This document shows, one piece after another, positions 25,346-35,367 of a stretch of DNA of 64,000 bases. This DNA comes from Epiperipatus broadwayi (taxonomy: Eukaryota > Onychophora > Udeonychophora > Euonychophora > Peripatidae). The stretch's first letter is position 1; each line of letters begins with the position of its first letter. Under the pieces are notes generated by a model that was not told where the DNA came from, did not search any database, and saw only the letters and a list, made by a program, of their open reading frames with translations. The DNA lies in NCBI GenBank assembly GCA_028023455.1, contig JAQFVV010012405.1, positions 12,674,031-12,738,030 on the forward strand, in the 5' to 3' direction. The position numbers and the translations under genes are program-made.

Positions 25346-25349
25346 TATT

Positions 25350-26240
25350 ATTGCACACAAACGTAATATTTGCAAGAGTGACAAAATAAGATAGGTACTT
25401 ATCTAATTATTATTTTAGCATATATATTTGTAAATATTTTATTTCCATACATTTTAGATTTAACATATTCAATATTTTAATAAAGTCAAAATTATGATCA
25501 TCATCTCTGATGATCTACCAAAAGACATTAACCACATTCTAATCCCATCATCTTCATTGAGTTTTTCTTGACTTTTCAAAAATTATAACTGTTTTTTTCT
25601 TTAATATTATCAGTCAAAACTTTCTTTAAGTCTCTTCCAGTAAATATTTTATAATTATTTTCTCTCTAATTATATGTCCATTCCATACTCTTTATAAATT
25701 TTTTTAAGAAATATATATTTTTCTGTTTTCAAAATTTCTGCATTATTAATGTTGTCTTTTCAATTATAGATCTCTATAACTGTAATTTCTAAAGCCTTTT
25801 ATTATTATCTTCATTTTTTTTATTTTTGTTTTTCTACTCCATGTGAATCTATACTCTAAATAAGCCATTTATTAAATCTCTTTTCTTAAATTTAAATCAG
25901 TAGTTTTCAGAATAACATTCTATCCATTATTACTCTAGAAATAAAAATGTAGGTAATATATATATTCTAGGATATTTACATGACCATGCTTGATAAAAAA
26001 AATCAATTAATTTTTAGCTAGACAAATACCTGTCATTATCAGTAGCATATAAAAACAGGCGAGATGTTTTATTTAAGCTAACTTATAATGTTCTATATGA
26101 TCTTAAAGCTTATATAAAATTCTAATGATAAATTAATTAGTCTCTTTTGCATGTGCTAATATTGATAAACAAGTTACAACTTTTTACTTAATTTTAATTT
26201 TAAATAACTGTGATTTCAAATAGACTTTTAAATATGCAAA
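25350..26240. other. AT-rich spacer, possible broken RTE antisense text
   Basis: Around 25500-25920 the plus strand resembles the complement of RTE coding text (for example the region reading CATCTCTGATGATC onward and TCTTTAAATTTTTCTA-like phrases), but the similarity is too weak to define. Nothing else is supported. Confidence 0.3.
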
Positions 26241-26242
26241 TT

Positions 26243-26342
26243 TTTACTTAATTAAACACCACACAATTACGTAATATTATTAATATTGTATATTTACTTA
26301 ATTAAACACCACACAATTACGTAATATTATTAATATTGTATT
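26243..26342 (+). repeat. Exact 50-base tandem duplication
   Basis: Two copies with a 50-base period (26243-26292 and 26293-26342) appear identical apart from the junction. It is a recent local duplication in AT-rich DNA. Confidence 0.85.
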
Positions 26343-26811
26343 TGCTTATGTCATTTTATAATAATTTCAGAATATTTATATGTCCATGCTTGTTAAAAAA
26401 AATTAACTAATTTTTGGCTGATTTCTTGTTTTAGTAATCCTTTGGGTTCAATTTGAAATTTATAATTGCCGTTTGTAATGTTATAATTGACTATTTATTA
26501 GTCTGCATACAGAATAGGTTACAATTACCTAGTTAAAGAGATTTATTTAAACTTCTTTGTATCAATAATTTCAATGTCTATGGTCAAGTTGCAATCTTTA
26601 GTATCTGTATAAGTATATTATACCATTAATAAAGGTGGGATTCCACTTTTATTGTTAAAAGGAGTTGTCTTGACAACAATTTGAAATTATGGATTACTAT
26701 TGATATTGGGATTGTCTAAGTGTTGACTGGTTTTTAATGATATATATATATATTAGCTAAATTCTGGCTTTTGAGTTGGTATTTTAGATCTAGTGTCTGA
26801 ATGTCCTAGAT

Positions 26812-26856
26812 CCTCGCTGAGATGAGCCAAAAGTTTAAAACCGATTGGTCTGAGAA
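26812..26856 (+). ncRNA. Hammerhead-like motif, expanded box, family E
   Basis: Order on the plus strand: helix I strand TCCTCG, then CTGAGATGAG (26817-26826), a short helix II segment, AAAACC, loop GATT, GGTC and TGAGAA. The box has two extra bases compared with CTGATGA. The G of GAAA is changed to A here, so this copy is probably dead. Helix I still pairs at five of six positions if G-T is allowed. It is closely related to the motif at 45.81 kb. Confidence 0.4.
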
Positions 26857-27214
26857 TATGAATAATTCTAGATAGAAATTTTAAATGCTTTTTCTTGATG
26901 CACTTATCAATAAGAGCTTGTTAGAGCTATTGATATGCTCTCTATATTACATATCTATAATACAAGCTTAAAACAAGTTACGCACGATATATGACTTGCT
27001 TTATTGATTGTATATATATATTGTCATTTTTATAATGCATCAATTTTTTATTATATTTTTCTAGTTCAATTCTTCAATTAACGTTTTCTTCACTAATGAG
27101 ATGATATCTCAATTTTATAGTATTTGATTATTAGAAATTTAGTTAATGTAGACAGAAAATATTTAATTGTAATTATTAATTAGAGAAAATATAACTTACT
27201 ATTAAAAATTTATC

Positions 27215-27255
27215 GGCTGAACGTTTTCGAGGAACCATGCCTCATACTCATAGCC
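27215..27255 (-). ncRNA. Hammerhead-like motif beside PLE fragment
   Basis: Read on the minus strand: GGCT, then ATGAGTATGAGG, a loop, CCTC, GAAAACGTTC, then AGCC. GGCT and AGCC form a perfect 4-bp helix I. GAAA is followed by the self-complementary AACGTT as stem III, with C as the cleavage-site base. The first box is unusual (AUGAGUAUGA instead of CUGAUGA). It lies about 60 bases downstream of the PLE stop codon, where PLE hammerheads are expected. Confidence 0.45.
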
Positions 27256-27311
27256 TTCATGAAAAGTGTAATAAATATATGCAAATAAATAAATATTCAA
27301 ATAAGCTACTG

Positions 27312-27512
27312 TTACGTAGCCCATTTTTTCGAGATCTCGAAGCATGTGTCCTTTCTGTTAATGGCATGGATGTCTCTATTAATATAGAATGCCTCCATTA
27401 TTTTTCTCCTGTAATCATTTGGCTCTGAACATAAAATAATGGGGTTGGCAGGTATGAAGTTGTGCCCAGATTGTTTACTATGTTCAAAAAATACGGAGGA
27501 TGTGTTGCTGAT
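27312..27512 (-). pseudogene. PLE GIY-YIG endonuclease C-terminal fragment
   Basis: An open frame of about 66 codons on the minus strand ends at TAA (27312-27314). It starts inside the inverted repeat, so the upstream part of the protein is missing. Readable landmarks are FFEHSKQSGH, then NDYRRKIMEAFYI, AINRKD and a terminal EISKKW. The pattern H...GH, R.RK..EA..I and a final W is typical of the end of PLE polyproteins, just after the GIY-YIG nuclease domain that nicks target DNA. The same pattern (KRKIKEAILI, then LWKYT) occurs at 45.4 kb. There are no stops inside, and GC is higher than the surroundings. The assignment rests on motif reading only. Confidence 0.6.
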
Positions 27513-27579
27513 AAATTTTTAATAGTAAGTTATATTTTCTCTAATTAATAATTACAATTAAGTATTTTTTGTTTTTTGT

Positions 27580-28370
27580 TTTTACATATAAGGAGAAATT
27601 AAAACCATATTTATTAATGTAGACAGGCAATAAACTTTGAAGTCCAGTTGATGAGAAAAAGATTTTCCTTATCACAATATTATATCTGGTTAATTTTTAT
27701 TTAGAAAATACTAATAAAAAAATTTAATGTTTTTTTTTATCAGAAGATCACAAAAGGGAAAATGAAAATTGATTTACAGATGATTATAATATTTTCATCC
27801 AGCTTTGCTATATCGGAGAACAGTTTCTTTTTCTTTTTTAAATAAAATGAAACATAAAGTATTACATTCATATTTTATAAATAAGACTTTCAGAAATATT
27901 TATAATTTCATTAATGATTTAGATTTGTTTATTGTTGTCATAATCAATAGTTATTATTACTATTATTAAAACCACATGAGCCCATGATCACATGATTCCA
28001 GTTTACCCAATAATGTTTACTAGGCATTTTTTCTCTCAGCACTTATGCCACCTTGTGTAAATTTTAGTAATCAACCAATGATAGATGGTAGGATTTATGC
28101 AATTCCTATCTAGAGTTATTTTATCCAATATCCTCAGACTATCTAACTATGTAAGCAAGTTGGCATAGATTGAAAACGGTTTTTCAATTTGGACTAGCAG
28201 CTTCATAGCAAAATAAAGAAGTAAAAGGGGCTGCTTGAGTAAAGGGGTATTAGGTTCAAAAGATCCAGATGGACTACTTCTAGATCCAAACCTTTCTCTG
28301 ATGAAACCATCTGATATCTGTTTATTATTAAAGCTTATACTGGATGGTGTAACCATGGTGAAATAAAAAA
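27580..28370. other. AT-rich spacer, diverged family B traces
   Basis: Around 28010-28340 there are faint family B words (GCACTTATGCCACC, AATCAACCAATGATAG, TATCCTCAGACTATC, then GATCCAAACCTTTCTCTGATG). These suggest an old copy; the rest is unrecognised. Confidence 0.35.
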
Positions 28371-28374
28371 AAAA

Positions 28375-28765
28375 TTAATTAGAGGGATTTGAATTCAGGA
28401 TTTTTCAGTATATTCATCCTCCACTTCATCCCAATTAACCGATACACATGACCACACATATACAAAAAAGATACATGATCTCAATATGAGTACTTTATGC
28501 AAAACCAGCACTCATTGGTTGGGCCAGATCATAATTTTCCACACATATATACAATCAGTGCTTGGTTTAAATTAAGATAGCAATTCCTAAAACTTTAATG
28601 GACATGCTTCAATTTTCTCACCCTTCCAACTATTCATCCATCCATTTCATTGAAAAACCGACAATGAACTGCTCAAAATCCTTACTGGATTTGATGTTGT
28701 AGTCATACCCATATAGACATTATGTCAATCTAACCCCTGATATTATTGGACCATTATGCATCTAT
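28375..28765 (+). repeat. Family A, long copy
   Basis: Same unit as 1612-2040 and 58870-59270, including the shared phrases GACCACACATATAC, CAGCACTCATTGGTTGG, AATCAGTGCTTGG and CTTTAATGGACATGCTTCAA. It ends near the family B copy that starts at 28777. Confidence 0.65.
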
Positions 28766-28776
28766 ATATATTCAAA

Positions 28777-29190
28777 CAGGAAAAACTCTCTATACATATT
28801 GCCACTCAGTGCAAGCCAGAGTAATCAATACATGTCAGAAGGCTTATACATAAAATCCCCATCTAGTGCCTACTCATCCAATATCCCCAAACTAGTTTCT
28901 GGGTTGTGGCCTTCATCAGTGAGAAGTCTTGGATCTGAGAGCACTGCACCTAGATCTTAGGATCTAATGCAACACTCCAGCAGCCACATTTTATCTCTAC
29001 TTAACTACAAAACTATGAGACTTAAATTGAAAACACCATAATATTTTCAATCCAAGCTCATCAGCCTATATAGTCATATAGGTCTGAACTCAATTCAGTA
29101 CCTATACATTTTGGTGTTTTTGATTCTTTAATAACCATAGCCACCACTATCCTATTAGGTCGGATTGGTTTTAGGCCAATAAACATCACA
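28777..29190 (-). repeat. Family B single arm with hammerhead-like motif
   Basis: The left outer end is AACAGGAAAAACTCTC and the unit extends through the hammerhead-like region to GCCTATATAGTCATATAGGTC and AATAAACATCACATGATCACC. It is one half of the palindromes seen at 29.57-30.23 and 46.34-47.07 kb. Confidence 0.65.
28884..28926 (-). ncRNA. Type I hammerhead ribozyme-like motif, core intact
   Basis: Read on the minus strand: CTTCTCA, CTGATGA (28913-28919), AGGCCACAACCCA, GAAAC (28895-28899), TAGTT, then TGGGGA. All core boxes of the hammerhead fold are present. Helix I pairs six of six positions with two G-T pairs. Stem III is the tiny ACTAGT and the cleavage triplet is GTT. Helix II is shortened by a C-C mismatch compared with the consensus GGC-CACAA-GCC. 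Hammerheads cut their own RNA; in PLEs they lie in the terminal repeats. Confidence 0.6.
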
Positions 29191-29224
29191 TGATCACCAT
29201 TTTTATGCTTGCTCTTAAGTATTA

Positions 29225-29376
29225 TTCAAACAGGCAAAACTCTTTATACATATTGCCACTCAGAGCAAGCGAGAATAATCAATGGATGCCAAAAGGCTTG
29301 TGCATAAAATCCCCATCTAGTGCCTACTTATCCAATATCCCCAGACTAGTTTCTGGCTTGTAGTCTTCATCAGTTA
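29225..29376 (-). repeat. Family B truncated copy
   Basis: Outer end AAACAGGCAAAACTC to the CTGATGA box, where it stops abruptly at 29373. The hammerhead core (CTGATGA, GAAAC, TAGTC, TGGGGA) is complete, but the partner strand of helix I is lost. Confidence 0.65.
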
Positions 29377-29567
29377 TTATCTATATATATTAATAGCAGA
29401 AGGATGTGCTAAACTCATACTAAGGTGTAATCTACTTCTCAAGCAATATGTAATTCTAAGGCAGTATGTAATTTTCTTATACTGAATGTTTCTTATATAT
29501 GTAATTAGAGAGCCAGTAAACATCACATGATTACCATTTCTTATGCTTGCTACATAATTATTATTAA

Positions 29568-30226
29568 AACCAGCAAAACTCTCTATACCTATTGCCACTC
29601 AGTGCAAGTCCTAGTAATCATTGGATGCTAGAAGGCTTGTGCATAAAATCCCCATCTAGGGCCTACTCATCCAATATCCCCAGACTAGTTTCTTGCTTGT
29701 GGCCTTCATTAGTGAGGAGCCTTGTATCCGAGAGTACTGCACCTAGATCTTATGATTTATTACAACCTTCCAGCCACCACTTTTTATATCCACTTAACTA
29801 CAAAACTATGAGTCTTAAATTGAAAACACTATATTTTCAATCCAAGCTCAAGCTTACAGTCATATAGGTCTGAACTCAATTCAGTACCTATACATTGTGG
29901 TGTCTTTGGTTCTTTATATGACTATATAAGCTAATGAGCTTGGATTAAAAATATTATAGTGTTTTCAATTTAAGACTCATAGTTTTGCAGTTAAGTAGAG
30001 ATAAAAGATTGCTGCTGGAGGGGTGCATTAGATCCTAAGATCTAGGTGCAGTGCTCTTAGATCCTAGTCTCCTCACTGATGAAGACTACAAACCAGAAAC
30101 TAGTCTGGGAATATTGGATGAGTAGGCACTAGATAGGGATTTTATGCACAAGCTTTCTGGCATCCACTGATTACTCTGGCCTGCACTGAGTGGCAATATG
30201 TATAGAGAGTTTTGCCTGTTTTAATA
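29568..30226. repeat. Family B palindrome (inverted dimer)
   Basis: The left arm (29568-29930) and right arm (about 29905-30226) are inverted copies with ends GCAAAACTCTCTATAC and GTATAGAGAGTTTTGC. Each arm carries the hammerhead-like region: mutated to CTAATGA in the left arm (minus strand, 29706-29712), intact in the right arm (plus strand, 30076-30082). The palindrome is about 660 bases long. Confidence 0.75.
30070..30111 (+). ncRNA. Type I hammerhead ribozyme-like motif, core intact
   Basis: TCCTCA (30070-30075), CTGATGA (30076-30082), AGACTACAAACCA, GAAAC (30096-30100), TAGTC, TGGGAA. Helix I pairs five of six positions, stem III is ACTAGT, and predicted cleavage is after C30105. Helix II is weak because AGAC no longer matches ACCA. 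The consensus of the family (AGGCCACAAGCCA) would form three G-C pairs. It is one of the two best core-intact copies in the window. Confidence 0.6.
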
Positions 30227-30234
30227 GCTGTAAT

Positions 30235-30362
30235 AGAGGGATTTGAATATGATTTTTAGTCTATTCATCCTCTGCTCAATCTCAAGCAATCAGTACACAT
30301 GAACACACACATGCATAAAAGATACATGATCTCCAATATATGCATTTTGTGCAGACCAACTT
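30235..30362 (+). repeat. Family A, short copy
   Basis: The first third of the family A unit (AGAGGGATTTGAATATG, then CAGTACACATGAACACACAC), truncated at about 30362. Confidence 0.55.
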
Positions 30363-30567
30363 ATTTTAAATTTATTTTTACATTCACACATGCATTATTT
30401 TAAAACATTTACAACCCCATTTTTTCTTAGTGATTTAAATAAATATTATACTAGTTTTACTTTATGCAACAATATGTGTTATGAATTGACCATTTTAAAA
30501 TAAAATTCTATTTATTTCTGATTTTAATTGTTTTATCTCATTTTTTTCATTTAATAACAGCTAATTC

Positions 30568-30663
30568 GTCAAGCATTGGTGGTCGAGAGGCCAGCAATGG
30601 CTGCTTTACAAGCAGTTGTCCTGGATTAGTGGGTTCACTTCCCAGCTGATGCTATGTCACATA
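30568..30663 (+). repeat. tRNA-derived SINE, copy S4
   Basis: A box TGGTCGAGAGG and a B box mutated to GGGTTCACTTCC. The ends GCATTGG and CTGATGC are complementary, and an A-rich tail follows. Confidence 0.75.
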
Positions 30664-30873
30664 TAAAAAAAAATAATAACAGCTACCTTGAGAATCAAAT
30701 AGCTTTGCCATTTTAGCCATTTTATGATCAGATTTTAAATTTACCCAAAACATACTCCTAAAAAATAATTATATAAGAACAAAAATTTCACAAATTAAAA
30801 TAAATTAAGACAGTAAGACTAGAGTTAACAGATAAATATAACTTATTGAAAGAGAAGAGCATACTTTTTTTTC

Positions 30874-30975
30874 CATATGTCATAGCATCGGCTGGGATGC
30901 GAACCCACAATTGTCTGCAACCAACTACTTGCTTGCAAGGCAACTGCAATGACCTCCCGGCTAACAACGCTTGAC
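30874..30975 (-). repeat. tRNA-derived SINE, copy S5
   Basis: Read on the minus strand it starts GTCAAGCGTTGTTAGCCGGG and has B box GGGTTCGCATCC; an anticodon-like arm TTGCCTTGCAAGCAA is preserved. It lies 210 bases from S4 in the opposite orientation. Confidence 0.75.
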
Positions 30976-31519
30976 TAGAGAAGGGCATACTTCACTTCAA
31001 AAGTAAAACATTAAATTATTTCTATTCAGACCCCAGTAATAATTAATTTAAATAAAACAAAGTATTATATATAAATATTATTTTAAACTTTAAACAAATT
31101 ACACAACATACGAAAACAAATATGTATATATAAAAGCATTTTTGTGTGTTTGTTTACATAACTAAATAAATATACTTAAATTTAGATTACTGTACATAAA
31201 TTTATTAACAACAAATTTTAAAAAAAATTAGATTCAATATTTTTTTCACATGTAATAAGTTGTTTGAAGATAATAAAATCATTTTTAATATATATATGGA
31301 TTTAATTTTTAACTCTAAAATCAAACTCAGATTCTAAACTTATTCTTGGATTTCAATTTTACTCTATAGTGACCTAAAAATATATATTTATTATTCTTTA
31401 AATATTTTTATTAGATTGTTATATTGAAAGGTTAAAATAGATGTTTATAAAATGCCCTATTTCACATTTTGAAACTTATTTCAGTTTGGTTTAAACTTTC
31501 CTTTTGATAATATATATAT

Positions 31520-33589
31520 TGAACCGGGTGGGAGAAGGATTGAATATAAAAAATATATAGAATATTTTTTTTTTACTCTTTAATAAATCAGAACTGTGAA
31601 AACATTGTTGATTTCTTTTTATATATAAAATACAATATTATTTATTATAAATTCGATCTACTCCAGCTGCAATTTAGTATTGCATCACACCCACCCCTCA
31701 GGCAGAGAAACACAATACTAAAGGTACCTGTAGCCAGGCCAAAGTTATACAAGGTATAACTTGCTACCACCTTTCCAGGCCACAGAACTTCTCCACTGCT
31801 CCACAGAACTTCTCCACTGCTGAATTTGACCCCTGTCATTCAAGGCACTTTATGTGTTTTGAAGTAAACTTCAGGTACCAGTTAATTACAAGAAGTAACT
31901 AACATGCCTGGATGATGGCTTCTGGCTTCTAATTCAGTTCCTGATAAATCCCAACTAGCTCAATCGAAATGTAATATAATAGACTGCTTTAATAGATTCT
32001 TTAGCAAGTGATAATTAGTTGTATTAGTTAAAAGAATTGACTGACAAAATACTAATTTCCAATAACCTAATTTATTTTAAAAACTTTACATTAATTAGAG
32101 AACTAATTCATCCCTTTCCTAAATAAAATAATGATTACGTATAATCTACCAGGTACACATATTAGAACTGAACATACGCATTAAAAATATTATATATGAT
32201 CCACACACATTTTACCGTAAGCTATTTGTTTGTAGGATTTGGGATAGTTGTAAAAATATTTATTTGTCACATTAACCTGCACATAAATAGTTATTTTATG
32301 CTAGTTATAGAGTTCATTTCTGTTGACTCCGGATACCTCAAAGATTGCAATGGCTATAGTAGTAAATTAATGTCACACTAGGAATGGGAATAAAGAATAA
32401 TTTATATTACCTATAGTTTTTCAGATATGTATCCCTCTGCATAGGTGGCTGCTTCTTTCTTCTGAGTGATGCAAGTTGTACTAACTGGCTGAAATTTGGA
32501 TTGCTGATGAATGTAGTTCTTTGCTGCATTTTTGTCCAATAGACAAATGTTTAAATAGCTCAGGTTGTTAAATGTTCATTGTGGCCAATTAGAGACCTTC
32601 AGATATTCTAGGGCAGTCAGAGGGTGGAATACAGCGGTATACTGATTAGCAGTGCATGTTTTTCTCGGTGTTCACAAAATAATTTTCATTTGCACAGACG
32701 GGAAATTATATTAGGTATACAATGAATAACACTGCTAAAAGGTGATGATGAGTTTTTTCAGGCTTCTTTATATGTGACCTTCTTATTATTCTTATCCTTC
32801 CAAATCAGTTTGATTAAATTTTAAATTAATTAAATTTATTAATTAAATTTCCATTGTTTCTTATTTCACATTTCTTCTTAGATTAATCTAACTGAGAATA
32901 AGATATAACTTTAATTATTTCCATTTTTTATTTATTTGTAGCCAATTGCCAATTAATTATTCCCATTCCATTTATGCTTATCAACCAAGAAATCTTTGAG
33001 TTTGACTTAACTTTTTGTATTATAAAATTTATTTTTCCATCTTTAATTCAATATTATTCTTTGTATGCACACACATATATTTTCTTTTTAATATATTTAA
33101 AAATCAACTCTTTCATTTACACACGCTCATTCTGGTTTCTGTATGTAATTAAATTAACTTTAACACATGTATTTTACTTTTTAAAAGTAAATGAAAAGAG
33201 ACCATTTTAAATTTTCATGTAAAAGATTTTAAATTTTAAAATTTACTTAGTTATATCTTTCCCTCCCCCTTTTAATTGCTTTCCTATTTTTCTTTGTTTT
33301 TTAAACTTAGCAATCTTTTTTTTTTCAATAAAAACTTAGCAAACTTCTAAGAGTAATGACACAGCTTTCTTTTCTTCATTTCTCCCTCCAGCAATTTACA
33401 CTACATTTTTACAACAAAATTAAACAAAACTTCTTTAAAACCTTTTAATATTGACTTCGGACTTTCTAATACTAATTATTTTTCCCTTCTTCCTATTTTT
33501 TGTATAAAATTTTATTCTTAAAATTTTATAAAATTTTAATCTTAAAATTTTATTATAAATATGTAAAGCTTAAATAGTGGTACATTACA
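31520..33589 (-). repeat. Diverged LTR related to the 36.8-kb Gypsy element
   Basis: The start TGAACCGGG follows an AT run exactly as the Gypsy LTR start TGTACCGGA does at 36769. Shared phrases follow in the same order: GCCAGGCCAAAGTTATACAA against GCCAGATCGAGGTTATACAA, then GCACTTTATGTGTTTTGAAG and TAGATTAATCTA near the far side. It ends in CATTACA, followed by a C-rich segment like the polypurine tract complement beside the 38527 boundary. So the 3' LTR of a second minus-strand element lies here; its partner LTR is not in the window. Inside is a 21-base tandem duplication at about 31780-31822. Confidence 0.55.
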
Positions 33590-33767
33590 CGGCTTCCCCT
33601 GACAAGAGTAAAATGTGTCAGTTTGACCATTTTATCTCTTAACACTTTTTTTATATATTATTTCTGTTTATGCTATGATATTTATTTTATCTAAGCTTTC
33701 TTTCTTTACATCTGGAACTACATTTGCTGAGGGAAATCTTCTTTGATTATGCTTTTCTTCTTTTTAG

Positions 33768-34170
33768 GCTGACAACATTGCTTACAATGATCTGGTGGTG
33801 AATGATGACCCCAAGACAACACTCCTTTCTAGTGAGACAGGGATTTTAAGACCAGGTGCATGCAGGATTTTCATAGCTTAGACCAACTTACACATATGTG
33901 AAACAAAGCTTCATATGCTGGATTTTCCTACCGGATGTTTGGATAAGTCCAAGACTTGCTCCATTGGAACTGCACCCAGAATGCACAACACAAAAGAAAC
34001 ATATCACTGTGAATGGCAGGATTCATTTACTGTCCAAATCGACTTATGCTTTGGAAATGATGTACAAAATATGGGGACTCTCCCCAAAGAAGTGTGCATA
34101 TTTACAGAATAAATGGTTGATCCCAGAATTTTCTGAGAATCCTCATCCTGAGAATATTTTTTCCTGTTAG
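33768..34170. other. Relatively GC-rich segment, possible exon or pseudogene
   Basis: Base composition is clearly less AT-rich than the surroundings. On the plus strand a splice-like acceptor CTTCTTTTTAG (ending 33767) precedes an open stretch to a CAG|GTGCAT donor-like site at 33855. The encoded text includes IAYNDLVVNDD. A second plus frame at 33915-34112 (65 codons) and an overlapping one at 33898-34170 (90 codons) follow. The minus strand is also fairly open, with three stops in about 135 codons. No family was recognised. It could be a host exon, an envelope-like or accessory part of the neighbouring LTR element, or a pseudogene. Confidence 0.3.
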
Positions 34171-34179
34171 TCCATTATG

Positions 34180-34760
34180 GGTACTATTTTCACCCAGCCT
34201 ACAGCCTTACACTTTCCTTCTTCCCTAAAACTCACTTCTATACTTCCTACCCTCCTTTCTATCAATTACAATCCCTTCTACACTCCTTTCATAAACTTAG
34301 ATTTATGTTTTATTTATATTATTTATTTATTTATTTATATTAACCCTTACAAATATTATTTTAAACTATTTATTTAATTTTCTTTTATTAACATTCATGT
34401 ATTCAAAAACTTTTATTTAATGGTGCTTCATTGAAAACACTTCTTTTTTTTTAAATTTATTTATTATTTTACTTTAAATACAAAATTCTCATTATACTTT
34501 TTTCCCCATTTTTACTATTTAATCTCAACCTAGCATTTCTTTTTTTACTATAAATGCATCAAAAATATTTTTTTTGTTTTCAACTTGTAATCCAGTTAGA
34601 AATTTTTTGTGTTTTTTTTTCCTTTCTTTAACATTCCATCCATTTACTGACCCTTAAACTCAGTCAGGTGGCTCTTTTACAGTGACTTTGATTAACATAA
34701 TGGTCCATCTTCCTGTATCTATCTGTGCTCTTCATATAATTTTAAATGCAAATATGTGGA
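34180..34760. other. Pyrimidine-rich spacer, nothing recognised
   Basis: The plus strand is T/C-rich with TTTA-type tandem repeats at 34313-34340. No coding region is supported. Confidence 0.4.
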
Positions 34761-34766
34761 TACTAC

Positions 34767-35260
34767 TTTTTTTCTTCTTTTTCTTCTTCTTATTCTTCCT
34801 CCTCCTCCTCCTCCTCTTCTTCTTCTTCTTCTTCTTCTTCTTCTTCTTCTTCTTCTTCTTCTTCTTCTTCTTCTTCTTCTTCTTCTTCTTCTTCTTCTTC
34901 TTCTTCTTCTTCTTCTTCTTCTTCTTCTTCTTCTTCTTCTTCTTCTTCTTCTTCTTCTTCTTCTTCTTCTTCTTCTTCTTCTTCTTCTTCTTCTTCTTCT
35001 TCTTCTTCTTCTTCTTCTTCTTCTTCTTCTTCTTCTTCTTCTTCTTCTTCTTCTTCTTCTTCTTCTTCTTCTTCTTCTTCTTCTTCTTCTTCTTCTTCTT
35101 CTTCTTCTTCTTCTTCTTCTTCTTCTTCTTCTTCTTCTTCTTCTTCTTCTTCTTCTTCTTCTTCTTCTTCTTCTTCTTCTTCTTCTTCTTTTTCTTCTTC
35201 TTCTTCTTCTTTTTCTTCTTCTTCTTCCTCTTCTTCTTTTTCTTCTTCTTCTTCTTCTTC

Positions 35261-35262
<2 letters not shown>
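34767..35262 (+). repeat. Very long (TTC)n microsatellite
   Basis: About 165 units of TTC/CTT with a few interruptions (CTC near the left end, TTTTTC near 35190-35240). The strand is pure polypyrimidine, so it is prone to triplex (H-DNA) formation. The poly-Phe, poly-Ser and poly-Leu frames are artefacts. Confidence 0.95.
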
Positions 35263-35292
<30 letters not shown>

Positions 35293-35311
35293 GTTGTTGT
35301 TGTTGTTGTTG

Positions 35312-35366
<55 letters not shown>
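35263..35366 (+). repeat. (ATT)n-(GTT)n-(ATT)n microsatellite
   Basis: Direct continuation of the (TTC)n tract: about 10 ATT, 8 GTT and 18 ATT units. Confidence 0.95.

Positions 35367-35367
<1 letters not shown>

Larger units (their letters stand above)
27154..27570 (-). mobile_element. Penelope-like element fragment with inverted repeats
   Basis: About 61-base nearly perfect inverted repeats (27154-27214 and 27510-27570) flank a fragment that encodes the carboxy-terminal end of a PLE protein on the minus strand. A hammerhead-like motif sits between the stop codon and the downstream arm. PLEs are known for terminal repeats with partial inverted copies and for carrying hammerhead motifs there, so the layout fits well. 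Confidence 0.65.
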
